In this document: one piece after another, positions 20,441-29,543 of the stretch
Layout of the letters: the number at the start of each line of letters is the position of its first letter
Position numbering within the stretch: the stretch's first letter is position 1
Assembly: GCA_026874595.1 (NCBI GenBank)
Contig: CM049321.1
Span: 45,999,797-46,063,796, forward strand
Source of the DNA: Sipunculus nudus
Taxonomy: Eukaryota; Annelida; Sipuncula; Golfingiida; Sipunculidae
Direction: 5' to 3'
Length of the DNA stretch: 64,000 nt
Program-made: the position numbers and the translations under genes
The notes under the pieces: generated by a model
Databases searched by the model: none
What the model saw: the letters and a program-made list of their open reading frames with translations, nothing else
Told to the model about the DNA's origin: nothing

Positions 20441-23073
20441 TTTATATATAAGCATATGCTGTTATTCTCCATCTCATATCGACGTTTATTACGGTGAGTA
20501 TAGCGTTTTAAAGGACAGAAATTTCGGTGACTCCGGAGAACTCTGGAAAATCATATGTGGTAAAGGAGCATCCAAAACGAAAGGGATCAATGTCAAATTC
20601 AGTAGGACCTTGTTAAAATAGATGTATCATGTATTAGCATTTTACGTCATTATCATATATTATATTGTTATCTGATTGTTATGACATATACTGAAGCAGC
20701 AGAGAGAGTTTACTTAAGTGAATAGTTAACTTAAAGAAGTCGAAATAATCAGTCACTGGTGCACAAACCAGTTGAGGTTTTCTCTGTTAAAGTTATTCGC
20801 ATGTGTGGTTGGTCAGGTCGAAAAAAAATTATTCCCAGGGTATAAGAAAGCCGCAAAAAAGTGCTCAATCGGCCTTAATTTGAAACTGGAAAAAGGTCGC
20901 TTTTGCACACGGCACAGATAAACGTTTCAAGTCTCTTTTGCCGAGTGCCAATACCTCAAACAGGTTGCGGGGTACATTGTTAAGTATTGTATGACCCGGA
21001 TTACATTTGGCTGCAAAAAACTCGTTGTCCTTACGGCAGGTGAAAGAAAATAAGGCTGACTGTCAATTGAAAGATTTCATCCCTTTTGGTCATAACTTTG
21101 CTCAGCAAACATGACATCCACACACGTACAATGGTCATCTTTAAAGATGCTTTTATTTGACAGCAAACGAATGTGTATAAAAGAGAACTTAATGTATATC
21201 AGTATTCATCTACTGATAAAACATTAAGTGATCAATATATAAAACAAGAAAAATCCCTAATCCTATTGTAGAGAAACATCTGATTGTTGAAACTTAGCAG
21301 TCTCCACGATACAAGAAAAATGCGTAAAAATTGAAACAAATTATGATCTCTCAGGTCCATTGTATATAATAAAGCCACCCATGTCGACAGGCTAACCAAG
21401 TTAAGAACACTCCATTGACCCTACTGAAAAGCTACTGCCAAATGTGTATTTTGTAAATTTTTATAGAATATCAACAATACAAGTGACAACCATAATAATA
21501 GAAAATTACAGTCGGCACAGCCTCTTTTTTTCTGCTTAGCATATTCTTGATCAATCAGACTGCCAATCTTAAATATATTACATGAAAAACACATTGTGGA
21601 ATTAACATGATTACTGTAATTTGGCTGTAAAAGACATGTATATTTGCCTGAAAAATGAGGGAACTATGTTTAACGAAACCCATGGGTTGTGAAATACGGA
21701 TTAATAGGATGTTCCAGGACAAAAGCAATATTCGTTGTTTATCCTGGGTGGTCGTATTAGTGGAAGGTCACATTATATTTGTACTAACGTTTTATTATTA
21801 TTTTTTTTTTTGCGGGGTGGGCTTATTAGCGTGTTGAGGTCGCCAAGCAGTATTGCACTGGATAGGCAAGGAGCCTGTTTTAAAGGAGAATTACATATGA
21901 CCCCATGAGATATAAAGGTTTCTAGATCCAAAGTGAATGGTTTATGTCCTGCTAACGGACAAAAGACCAGGATGGAAAATGGACAAAGGGTGATTCCTAA
22001 AGCACAGCAGACTTTTAATCAAACGAACGAGAGTTTCGAAAATTTTCGACGGGGAAGAATGTTAAACTTCAAAGGTGTGTTTTTATTAATGAAAGATTAA
22101 GTTCCAAATGAAGACCCTCAATCTGATATTCGGGTTGAAATAATGCAGGCATTTGATCCTGAAACTGATCAACATCCTATAAAATACAGGCCTAAAAATA
22201 CCACCTCATTTTTTAATAGGTACTCCATATATAGCACACAAATATAATTATATCATTTGCTAAACCGCTATCTTACCTTTCAATGTTGCCATCAAGTTGT
22301 CGAAATTTTTAGTTAGGCCTGATTTGACAGCAGGTGGTTTGAGGATGTCCAGTCGTATTAATTCCGCGTAGTCCTGATAACAGTGCTGCTCAGCGGCCGT
22401 TCTGTTCACCTCGTCTGTGTTCAGTTTGAAGCAGTATGTGTATGCTTCTTTACCGTTCTCGCCAAAGGTAAAGTTGTACCCATCAAGGCAAACCCGTTGC
22501 CCTATGTATATCACATAATCTTAATATCACTTAATCTTTCTTAATGTATAATAACTGAAGTTAAAAAAAATTAAACCTATAATTTATCTGTAGAAAGATC
22601 TGTTCAAGGTTACCCCTACTACATAATATAAATAGTTTCACCTCAATGAGCTCATTTGTAGTATTTTTATTTGTTTCGTCTGGCTTTTTTCTCTCTCTTA
22701 TCGCGACCCGTCCTTATTTCGCTGGTATATCTCGATTTTAATAAATGTTAGTCATGTACAATTTTGGAAACATATTAATTGTAACTGGAGAGAGAGAGTT
22801 GGCCATGAACTTTGTTAAATGCTCAGTAAAAATGCAATGACAGTAGAGAATAACTGTTATTGTGTTTCACTTATGTATGCATATATTTGATGTATTTGAC
22901 CCGTATTAGAGTCTCCTAATGAACCAATTGCTGAATGTGTATAAAACGTTTACAAAAAACTCCTTACCCCCAAGTGGCTTAACATCCTTGTTTGACTGTT
23001 CGGGCCTGGTCTGTCCAAATACGCGTGACGTCATCGTTAGAACCAACGTAATAACCAATAGAGTGTGAGCCAT
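4906..23073 (-). CDS. Adhesion GPCR with two C-type lectin domains and an Ig-like domain (15 coding exons)
   Basis: Surface receptor expected to couple extracellular binding to G-protein signalling through an autoproteolytic GAIN/GPS module. I joined 15 exons by splice sites and phase; they total 3,738 nt and encode 1,245 residues with no internal stop. Order: signal peptide (1-20), C-type lectin domain 1 (about 38-190), lectin domain 2 (about 199-328), short linker, Ig-like domain (about 355-430), unassigned region, hormone-receptor-like Cys cluster (about 612-665), GAIN, GPS with [13 protein letters not shown] (cleavage expected between L953 and T954), helices 1-7 (about 971-1200), and a short tail. 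TM6 reads FLVIGLTWVFG across a splice junction, as in family B2. Both lectin domains keep the disulphide cysteines but lack EPN/QPD and WND, so calcium-dependent sugar binding is doubtful. The ligand is unknown and no vertebrate subfamily is assigned. Every junction uses GT-AG. Confidence 0.9.
5104..5205. repeat. 51-bp tandem duplication across the exon 15 splice acceptor
   Basis: Units 5104-5154 and 5155-5205 differ at one base (t/c). Each holds the first 20 nt of exon 15 plus its acceptor AG. Use of the outer acceptor would add 51 nt (in frame) but brings a TAG after about 9 codons. Confidence 0.95.
5564..5757 (-). CDS. Adhesion GPCR exon 14: TM5 to TM6 start
   Basis: Reads [20 protein letters not shown] (loop 2 and TM5), intracellular loop 3 with [17 protein letters not shown], then [12 protein letters not shown] entering TM6. 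Acceptor GTTTTCAG, donor GTGAGC, phase 1 out. Confidence 0.9.
5758..6720 (-). other. Receptor intron 13 (exons 13-14)
   Basis: AT-rich intron with no recognisable element or additional exon. Confidence 0.6.
6721..6790 (-). CDS. Adhesion GPCR exon 13: TM4 to extracellular loop 2
   Basis: A 70-nt exon encoding [22 protein letters not shown]. Joined to its neighbours it reads LLAWGIPAMVV and GPENYCWINQA; the Cys in YCW is the conserved loop-2 cysteine. Acceptor TTAAAAAG, donor GTAAGT. Confidence 0.88.
6870..7450. repeat. Degenerate intronic tandem repeat (ACAGGTAACTACAGGACA-type)
   Basis: In the receptor intron between exons 12 and 13. Words such as ACAGATAACTACAGGACA, ACAGATAACCACA and GGTAGCTACA recur about every 25-35 nt for nearly 600 nt. 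The frame at 7140-7343 is this repeat read through, not a gene. Confidence 0.7.
7706..7968 (-). CDS. Adhesion GPCR exon 12: TM2 to TM4 start
   Basis: Reads [19 protein letters not shown] (TM2), then [20 protein letters not shown] (TM3), whose FCWMxxEAxxQY matches family B2 receptors, then LLAWG entering TM4. Acceptor TTTTGCAG, donor GTATGT. The chain continues from TM1 as LIFKQFRKGRG. Confidence 0.92.
8163..9420 (-). CDS. Adhesion GPCR exon 11: HRM-like motif, GAIN domain, GPS and TM1
   Basis: The 1,258-nt exon opens with [13 protein letters not shown]. Next come [20 protein letters not shown] and a Cys/Trp cluster ([11 protein letters not shown]) resembling a hormone-receptor motif, then a long helical GAIN region. 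The GPS has [18 protein letters not shown] and [13 protein letters not shown], with all four cysteines and the HL|T cleavage triplet. The following stretch, [20 protein letters not shown], starts TM1. The acceptor is GTTTTAG; just upstream in transcript sense lies a (TA)n run (9,440-9,475). Confidence 0.92.
9440..9475. repeat. (TA)n microsatellite in receptor intron 10
   Basis: Pure TA broken by one G, ending about 20 nt from the acceptor of exon 11, in the branch-point region. Confidence 0.9.
9829..10103 (-). CDS. Adhesion GPCR exon 10: unassigned ectodomain segment
   Basis: Reads [18 protein letters not shown]..., then [20 protein letters not shown] and [10 protein letters not shown]. Two acceptors are close together; only TATTTAAG (ends 10104) keeps phase with exon 9, and the nearer GGCAG would run into a stop. 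The donor is AATG|GTAAGA. Degenerate copies of this exon occur at 31.6 kb and 40.1 kb. Confidence 0.8.
10594..10753 (-). CDS. Adhesion GPCR exon 9: region after the Ig domain
   Basis: Encodes [20 protein letters not shown]... ending [11 protein letters not shown]. No named domain is recognised; it is probably the start of the membrane-proximal ectodomain. Acceptor GATTACAG, donor GTC|GTAAGT (strong). The phase-2 exit decides which acceptor exon 10 must use. Confidence 0.75.
11188..11424 (-). CDS. Adhesion GPCR exon 8: Ig-like domain
   Basis: Reads [25 protein letters not shown] with the first Ig cysteine and core Trp (VIWYKDG), then [14 protein letters not shown] with the YxC of strand F. 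The domain fits one exon with phase 1 at both ends, as modular Ig exons usually do. Acceptor GATTTCAG, donor GTATGC. Confidence 0.87.
11536..11598 (-). CDS. Adhesion GPCR exon 7: linker between lectin domain 2 and Ig
   Basis: A 63-nt exon encoding [21 protein letters not shown], acidic with two N-glycosylation sequons (NES, NYT). Acceptor TTTTGCAG, donor GTAAAA, phase 1 at both ends, length divisible by 3. It could therefore be skipped without a frameshift. Confidence 0.8.
12220..12423 (-). CDS. Adhesion GPCR exon 6: C-terminal half of lectin domain 2
   Basis: Reads [19 protein letters not shown], then [20 protein letters not shown] and SRKFICEKD, ending the lectin fold. The acceptor is GTTACAG (12426-12424 = CAG) and the donor CAG|GTATCA. 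No EPN or WND triplet is visible. The exon joins to exon 7 as AEIPDPVRL. Confidence 0.88.
12424..14171 (-). other. Receptor intron 5 (exons 5-6)
   Basis: No exon recognised. A stretch near 13,968-14,030 (GGGCGATGGCGGGTGGAGAG onward) resembles one near 26,186 (GGGCGATGGCAGCTGGAGAC), suggesting a short dispersed repeat. Confidence 0.5.
14172..14378 (-). CDS. Adhesion GPCR exon 5: N-terminal half of lectin domain 2
   Basis: Begins [20 protein letters not shown] and continues with [17 protein letters not shown], the canonical start of a second C-type lectin domain (CPxGW, KCY, ACxxLEG). Acceptor ATATTTCAG, donor GTAAGG, phase 1 at both ends. It had no usable start codon, so it shows only by splice sites and homology. 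Confidence 0.88.
14379..15367 (-). other. Receptor intron 4 (exons 4-5)
   Basis: Contains a G-run (about 14,573-14,581) within a relatively G/A-rich piece (14,560-14,900), then AT-rich sequence. No exon recognised. Confidence 0.5.
15368..15537 (-). CDS. Adhesion GPCR exon 4: C-terminal half of lectin domain 1
   Basis: Reads [17 protein letters not shown], then [16 protein letters not shown], the closing cysteines of a C-type lectin domain. The calcium-site triplets (EPN/QPD, WND) are absent. The acceptor is GTTATAG and the donor GTAATT; the phase-1 end joins to exon 5 as [12 protein letters not shown]. Confidence 0.88.
16087..19258. mobile_element. DNA-transposon-like unit with inverted termini, in receptor intron 3
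   Basis: The left end ACACTCTAAGAAAAAGGGGT and the right end, reverse-complemented (ACACTCTTAGAAAAAAGGGT), form an imperfect inverted repeat. Subterminal TGGTTCT/AGAACC words repeat inside both ends (16,108-16,250 and 19,107-19,245), as in many non-autonomous elements. The interior holds a diverged direct duplication of about 515 nt and no recognisable transposase; the longest frame (17821-18258) matches nothing I know. No clear target duplication. Superfamily not assigned. Confidence 0.75.
16850..17775. repeat. Diverged direct duplication (about 515 nt spacing) inside the TIR element
   Basis: Matching words at constant offset: AGATACATCTGCCTGGCTA near 17,030 and 17,550; CTAATTAAC(T/C)(C/T)GGTGTTG near 16,945 and 17,465; ATTGTGTATCACAAA near 17,182 and 17,682. 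Confidence 0.75.
20043..20130 (-). CDS. Adhesion GPCR exon 3: lectin domain 1 core (VWVGM)
   Basis: This 88-nt exon is easy to miss. It was found because exons 2 and 4 do not join in phase. Acceptor CTGCAG (ends 20131) and donor GTGGGT (20042-20037) give [20 protein letters not shown], the WIGL-type core strand of a C-type lectin domain. It enters in phase 1 and leaves in phase 2, exactly bridging exons 2 and 4. A TA-rich region with a hairpin begins about 40 nt upstream in transcript sense. Confidence 0.85.
20174..20438. repeat. Cluster of (TA)n microsatellites
   Basis: TA arrays at about 20,174-20,225, 20,341-20,391 and 20,408-20,438, separated by the hairpin and by short ATACATATAATC-like spacers. 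Confidence 0.95.
20220..20298. repeat. 79-bp near-perfect hairpin between TA arrays
   Basis: Arms 20220-20257 and 20261-20298 match at 36 of 38 positions around a 3-nt GGC centre. It sits between (TA)n blocks at about 20,174-20,225 and 20,341-20,438. Confidence 0.95.
22277..22501 (-). CDS. Adhesion GPCR exon 2: N-terminal half of lectin domain 1
   Basis: Encodes [14 protein letters not shown] and [15 protein letters not shown], matching the opening strands and helices of a C-type lectin domain (first cysteine pair, then the helix ending in HC). The acceptor is ATACATAG and the donor GTAAGA, both phase 1. Several N-x-S/T sites are present (for example NFT, NRT). Confidence 0.85.
22968..23073 (-). 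CDS. Adhesion GPCR exon 1: start and signal peptide
   Basis: The ATG at 23073-23071 opens a hydrophobic leader, [20 protein letters not shown], a good secretory signal with likely cleavage before Q21. A second in-frame ATG lies 48 nt upstream (23121), but it would put polar residues before the hydrophobic core, so I prefer the internal Met. The exon ends in phase 1 at a GTAAGG donor and joins exon 2 to give DVKPLGGQRVC. Confidence 0.8.
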
Positions 23074-23197
23074 GTCTGCGTCTTCAAGCACCTGACTGAT
23101 AAGAGTGTGACTCTGGTTCACTTTGTTAGGAGTATGAAACTTGTTGGTAATAATGCCTGAATTAACCTCGATTTGATTCCTCCACGTGTTATTTGCT

Positions 23198-23260
23198 CCA
23201 TTAGCTGGAACCCATTTACCATTAGCTAGAGCTCATCTGCCATTCGCTAGAACTTATTTA
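23198..23260. repeat. Three tandem 21-bp units upstream of the receptor start
   Basis: CCATTAGCTGGAACCCATTTA repeats three times with point differences, 125 nt upstream of the receptor ATG. It could lie in the 5' UTR or promoter; no function can be read from sequence. Confidence 0.85.
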
Positions 23261-23687
23261 CAGTTATTGTTTTTGGTTCTGTTTCTATATTTACTTTTCT
23301 CTTATGTCAAAGATAACTCGGAAATGCTCGATGATGTGTGGGTTTATAAGCTCACATCCCCAAATGAATCCGTTAACAAAGGGAATTATTTTGTACGTAA
23401 ACATCTGTGGATACATCAAGCAAATGATAAAAATTAACATGTGTATGTGTGTGTGTCATTGATACATAACAATGTAACTGTGTATACATATTCCCACTCT
23501 GTTCATTACTAATGGAAGGCAACATTACAGTAAAATCGATATAATTATATATATATATATATATATTTATATCTGTGTGTGTGTCTGTGTGTAACTGATT
23601 CAGATGAGATATCACAGACACGATTTCACCAGGAGTTATTCCAAGGAAGCTTGACGACTGTATATATGTGCTTGATGACTGGATGAG

Positions 23688-23692
<5 letters not shown>

Positions 23693-23750
<58 letters not shown>
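23693..23750. repeat. (TA)n microsatellite
   Basis: Uninterrupted TA, with a shorter TA/TG tract at about 23,543-23,592 beside it. Open frames across here (IYIYIY) are repeat translation. Confidence 0.95.
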
Positions 23751-23752
<2 letters not shown>

Positions 23753-24998
23753 CCACGTCTGGGGACTTATGTAACGAGTGTCTAGTTGACTTGAAATGTC
23801 GAGGTTAACATCATCAAAGAGTGTATGACCGGCTGTATTTGTAATCACAACATAAACAAAAGCATATGGCAATAATTCCACTTCATGGTTTTAAGGAATA
23901 ATTTACAAAAGAAAAAAGAGCTCGACATTTTCAGTAAGCTGACGACAATGCCAACTACATGAGACCATATAGAAAGAATAAGGGTGGTTTTCAGAACTTA
24001 AAAAATAACATGCCCTATGCACAATATTTCCCACACTTATATGGACGAAAGATTAGAAACATTAACAAAACCTAACGTATTTCAAGTCTAACTCGACATG
24101 TGGCACGAGATTCTCTTTTATGAAAAATCATAATAAGAAATGTGTGGTCATAGATGTAACTAATTATGAAATTTGTTCTATAACATAAACCTATTTATTT
24201 TACATGGATTGCACAGATAGTTATTATAACTAATCGCGGCACTCCCCATGGCTCAGATGCTGCCGTTCGGAAGGAAGGGTAGAGGAAACCGGGAGAACCC
24301 GGACGGACAATCACAACCCACTCTCTATTTCTGGGCTCTTTATATCAGCACCGTATTATTGCATATATAAATTGTATTTTCGTTGCACAAACATTCTTCG
24401 CAAGATCAAGAAAATCTTGTTCAACCAAACAAGATCAACTTCGGAACTTTTGATTTTGATAAAACAAGGCGTTTGTATATATCGTTTTCGGTATTACTAG
24501 TACGGTTACTCGCTGTATAAGATTTTCGCCAAAAAAAATCCAGCACAATCCCCCAAAACTGGAATAAAATACCAATGCCCTCCAGTGTAAGTGTTGTTTA
24601 ATCGCTGATGCACCTATGGTAATCAATATATGTACCCTAAATTATATAATATTTGAATTTTACCAGCTGTCCTGCATTTACTACGACTCCAGAGCTCACA
24701 CAAAGAGTTTTAACTTAATCTTAACTGAAAAGATGTCACGCCTACCTACCTTTATTCTCAACTGACTATTAATGTTATCTTTAAGAAAAGCTGGTCTGGT
24801 CAGTCGCTGATTCCAAGCAACAAAACATTTTGGCTTAAAAGAGCACATTTCGGACTGTTAGAGACTGTATCAACAGCCAATATGAGAAAAGTTTTTTTTT
24901 TGTATTTTTTGTGAAGATAAACGTCTTCAATTTTTTTTCAATGCTGATTTATATTATTCTTAAGGCAAGTATTTACATCTGCTGACTTCCATTTCGGG
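23751..24998. other. Intergenic stretch with a fragment of a common repeat
   Basis: No gene seen. At about 24,245-24,310 the sequence includes GGAAACCGGGAGAACCCGGA, similar from memory to a repeat tail common in aquatic animal genomes (usually read as TCCGGGTTCTCCGGTTTCC). Not verified. Confidence 0.4.
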
Positions 24999-25315
24999 TC
25001 TGGACTACGTGATAGGGCGGTAGCACTCGCTTCCTGACATTTTATTTTGTATCCTGGTGTCACCCAGGCCCGGTGTCTACCATACCCGCAGGTCCTAGCT
25101 GGTAATCATCCTCATTGCTGTGTCATAACACCGAGCCACCTTCCAAAGACGCACTCATTTGTGAGTGATACACAGCTTTGTGGTACAGCCTTCCCATTAA
25201 GCCTGCAGAGCGTTCACCCTTGGTTATGGCTGACGATGAAAATCTCACGGCTGAGATTTGAACTCAAGACCAGTGACCCGTCTTCTGTCAGCCACAGAAG
25301 CTGGTGTGTTATGTA
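24999..25315 (-). mobile_element. Possible tRNA-derived SINE
   Basis: On the minus strand GAGTTCAAATCTCAG (about 25,246-25,260) resembles a tRNA B box, with TGGCTGACAGAAGACG upstream as a weak A-box candidate. The piece is more GC-rich than its surroundings and ends near 25,000 in AT-rich DNA. The plus-strand frame 25047-25316 has no recognisable domain. Confidence 0.3.
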
Positions 25316-27845
25316 AGTGTGTTATGCATTGTTTCCTTTGATTGTGAGGGTAGAACACCACTGAGTTGGTTAAATCCAACGTGTAAAACAAGTGTCATCT
25401 AGTTACAAGTACAATTTTGGTGTTAACGTTCAGTAAAGTAGTTTTTTAAACATATTTTTTCCCATAGTAAACCAAATGAACAAAGTGTCATGACACTTAA
25501 GTTGATTTGCATGAAATAATATCCTGACATACAGCAATCGATCACATTTTTAGAACTTGAAGTTTTAGAAATGTTTTACGATCGCTGCTTCCTTGTATAA
25601 TGCAAACTCTGCCAAGGCCTGTAAACGACAAAAACGTGTCTATCATCTAAATGCTAGGTTACAGTAACATAATTTCGGTTTCCAAGGAGATTTCTTAGGA
25701 CTTACCTGGTGCAAATGTATTTGATACCCTCTATTTCATATGGTTACGATTGATGCCCTGTTAACATAAGGACAACCGGTCCCTGTAGGAAAGCAATCTG
25801 CTATGGCTCAGCTGACTTTAAGCCACCTCAATTGACATATAGTAGATGCGAAAAAAAAACGAAAACTGTATGTAGCTCTATCAGTCTTGCGCGAATAAAG
25901 GCCATCCTGGTCGACATATCTACATCTATAACAGGATCGTTTAAGCGCAAGCTTAACGTTACACGGTAACTGAACTGAAGTTCTTCTCACAAGCTGAAAA
26001 ATCCTGTGTAGCGGGACTGATCACAATCTGGCAATCATTTTTTTCAAATAATATGTGCCCTTCAACTGTGAATCAAAGGGTCATACTGTTCATATAAGCA
26101 AATACATCAGTGGATACCAATAAGTAATCCCACAGTGCACCACACTAGATGAAATGCCATGATATTAACATATATATTTATGTCGAGGGGCGATGGCAGC
26201 TGGAGACCTCTAGACCTTACCCATTTAAATCCCAATAATATTTACTAAAGGTGAAATGAAAGCTTTTATTACTCTATGTAAATGCCAAGCAGTCGATCAA
26301 ACACATGAAGGAACACAATTTAATAAATTTAAAGCACACGCCAATGCTATGCAAAATAAAACGCAAAAAAATATCGCAAACTTTCGATATTTTTACGAAT
26401 CTACTATAAATAGAAAGATTAAGAGGCATCCCTTTGGCTGAGCATGACTAAAGCTTAGCTGAGTTAAACAGGAAAAAACACTTTGTTCATAGTAAATGTC
26501 CGGTTTGTCCGGAATGTCTACGATAAATGAAACTCATGAAGAATATACTGTTAAGCAGATTATGCAAACGGACAATTATATAATATAATCCTGTCTTATT
26601 ACCACATATATCACACGGGTAAACATGTATGAGCATAACAGAAGTGCAGTCAAATATTTTTATGACATTCCTGTGCCAACGCTTAGCTCATGTAACTATA
26701 ATACAATAAGCTGCATCGGTTTCTGTGGATATAAGTTTTAATGATATGGTACAAATACCCACGGGTTTGAACATTCGAAGGAAAAATAAAGCCATTAAAA
26801 TGTCAAGCTAATACGTAAACAAATGTTACTAAGATAAATAAAATTTGATAGAAACAAATTCCTAAAAAATATATTAACTATCAGCTGAAATATGAAGAAG
26901 CATTTGACTAATTTAAGCAAAAACATTATTGAATATACTTATAAATTTCACGGAAGACCGATACATGTGTATGTGTGCTGTGCTAAACTGTCAGAAACCT
27001 TAATTGTCGTGCGCTATAAAGTTTTCACAGCTAAATTACTATGGTACATTTTTATAGTTACTGCCTTACTGGACCCTTATGTATGTATTAGGAATAAGGT
27101 CATTCTGCAGCATTGGTTAACAAAATCACCTCTTTGGGTGCATAATTAAACTTTGTGACTGATACATGTTGCATAATGTTGATTTTTATGGGAACACATA
27201 GACGCTGTTTTCATTAGGTTACGGGCCCCCGGAAAAATTCCCGTCTTATAACCCAGTGTAAGCTGACCATTATGTGGCCTTAGTCAACACCCCACTATAA
27301 ACAGCTAGTACGTGTTACAAATTAGTGCTTGACTGCATGTTACTGTTCAAATGGACCAAACAAAAAAAACTGATCATATAGAGATTTATCTAAAGTGTTA
27401 AATTTAAGAAGGGCTCAGTTTAATACAGTTGTTCTAAACCTAGAAACATATGGGTGTCTTCAATTGTATAACCATGTGTTATGTTGAAGGATAGTTTCCC
27501 GAGATATGTATGCTCATTGCATAATTAGTTAATTTTAGTTATCCTATGAGCATACAAATTGTATTTTCCTTACATTGTACAAAGTTTTTGCACTAGGTCT
27601 CAAAAACATACTGCAAAAGAGCCAGTGGTTTAACTCAAAACATATATGCTTCCATCTGGATGAATTCTTTCTGACTATTGTATGCTAAATAATAGCTTCC
27701 AGGAACAATACTGTACTGAATACACACATCCAAAGAGACAGTATTAAAACAATTTAAGTGACGAAATTAGAAGCAGAGAATGGCAAGGGAAATTAATGGC
27801 AACAGGTTTCCAGTCCTCCAAAACCTGCGTGTTTCATAGTAAACG
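25316..27845. other. AT-rich intergenic stretch
   Basis: No supportable gene or element, except the short GGGCGATGGCAGCTGGAGAC repeat near 26,186 shared with receptor intron 5. Frames at 26256-26441 and 26892-27149 show no domain. Confidence 0.5.
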
Positions 27846-27849
27846 GTTC

Positions 27850-28490
27850 ATACGTCAGTCTTTGGTCTCTCCTGGTTAATACGTCAGTCTGTGGTGTCTT
27901 CTGGATAATAAGTCAGTTTGTCGTCTCTCCTGGTTAATACGTCAGTCTGTGGTGTCTCCTGGTTAATACGTCAGTCTGTTGTCTCTCCTGGTTTAAACGT
28001 CAATCTGTGATCTCTCCTGGTTGATAAGTCAGTCTGTGGTCTTTCCTGGTTAATACGTCAGTCTATGGTCTCCTGGTTAATACGTCAGTCTGTGGTCTCT
28101 CCTGGTTAATTTGTCAGTCTGTTGTCTCTCCTGGTTATAACGTCAGGCTATGGTCTCTCTTGGTTAATAAGTCAGTCTGTGGATTTCCTCGTTAATACAT
28201 CAGGCTTTGGTCTCTCTTGGTTAATATGTCAGTCTATGGTCGCTCCTTGTTAATACGTCAGTCTGTAGTCTCTCCTGGTTGATAAGTCAGTCTGTGGTCT
28301 TTCCTGGTTAATACGTCAGGGTATGGTCTCTCCTGGTTAATACGTCAGTCTGTGGTCTCTCCTGGTTATTATGTCATTCTATGGTCTCTCCTGGCTAATA
28401 CGTCAGTCTATGGTTTCTCCTGTTTATTAAGTCAGTCTGTGGTCTCTCCTGGTTAATAAGCCAGTATTTGGTCTTTCCTGGTTAATACGT
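27850..28490. repeat. 29-bp minisatellite, about 22 copies
   Basis: Unit close to GGTTAATACGTCAGTCTGTG followed by GTCTCTCCT (29 nt), with variants such as GATAAGTCAG and single-nucleotide length changes. About 640 nt in total, ending at the TTCTTTAGAC junction. Confidence 0.95.
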
Positions 28491-29473
28491 TCTTTAGACA
28501 AAGACAAAATGCATACATTGACTGCAGCTGTGTTAGTCTTTCATTTATGCAAATAAGACGAAGACACCTTCATGTATACTGTGTAAATACATTTTACACG
28601 ATCTTTCGAAGACTAGAGCTCTTACATCAGATGGCAGGTGGAAGTTGTATAAATAATGCGAAACAAGACTAATGTTTAGTCTGAGAATTAAAGGACATAG
28701 ACAGTCAGTTAATTCGGAAGACACACATTTACATGCGCCTTAACTCAAAACCACACATCAGACTGCAAGGACGGAACGTCAGACTAAAATGTCATATAGC
28801 CTACACACAACAAAACTGAAACCATCTGAAATATATGACTGTTACGGAAGAGGACTAAATCGCGATGCCGTTTATGTGATGCAATGCAGACACTGAGGCG
28901 TATCGTAATATTAAAAGCACAGAAAGGTGCCACCATATCAGTTATGACTTGATCAATATCATTTCCCGCCCATACGTTCACACTCCCGCCACATACACTG
29001 TCGTGTTATGAGACCACCACACAAGCACATTAAAAGTAATATTTAGTGAGGTACATACACATGAACTTCTGCTAACCTCTGTCATGTATAAACTTATAAT
29101 GGACTTGCATAACCATATTGGTACTTTCCTAATTGCCAAACATCTGTTCCGCCTATAACAACATTATGGATGACTTTCCCACCATCTATCAATGTACCAG
29201 AGGGCGCATAACGTCTGTGGATATATGATTGGAAATCTATAAACTGAAATTATGGATAACGTAACCATAACTCAATAACTATAACTGGTACAAGCTCAGA
29301 ATATTAAGTCAAGAAACCAATACACTGTACCGCACATTATTATTATCATACGTTATTCATAAAACTATATGTGTGTGTGTAGCCACTTTTTATACAACGT
29401 TTACTTTCTACCTGTTAAGGGAGCTCAAAGTTAAAAGTAAGTCTCCACGAAAGCGTCTTTATCTTAATCTTTT

Positions 29474-29543
<70 letters not shown>

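Larger units (their letters stand above)
20131..22276 (-). other. Receptor intron 2 (exons 2-3)
   Basis: Contains TA arrays and a hairpin near the exon 3 end (20,168-20,440). The remainder has no recognisable element or exon. The plus-strand frame 20043-20621 merely crosses exon 3 antisense and the TA arrays. Confidence 0.6.

Noticed and set aside
20043-20621. Open frame of 192 residues on the plus strand
   Set aside because: It is the antisense of micro-exon 3 followed by translated TA repeats (IYIYIY).
23373-23881. Minus-strand frames rich in IYIYIY
   Set aside because: Translation of the TA microsatellite; no splice-supported exon.
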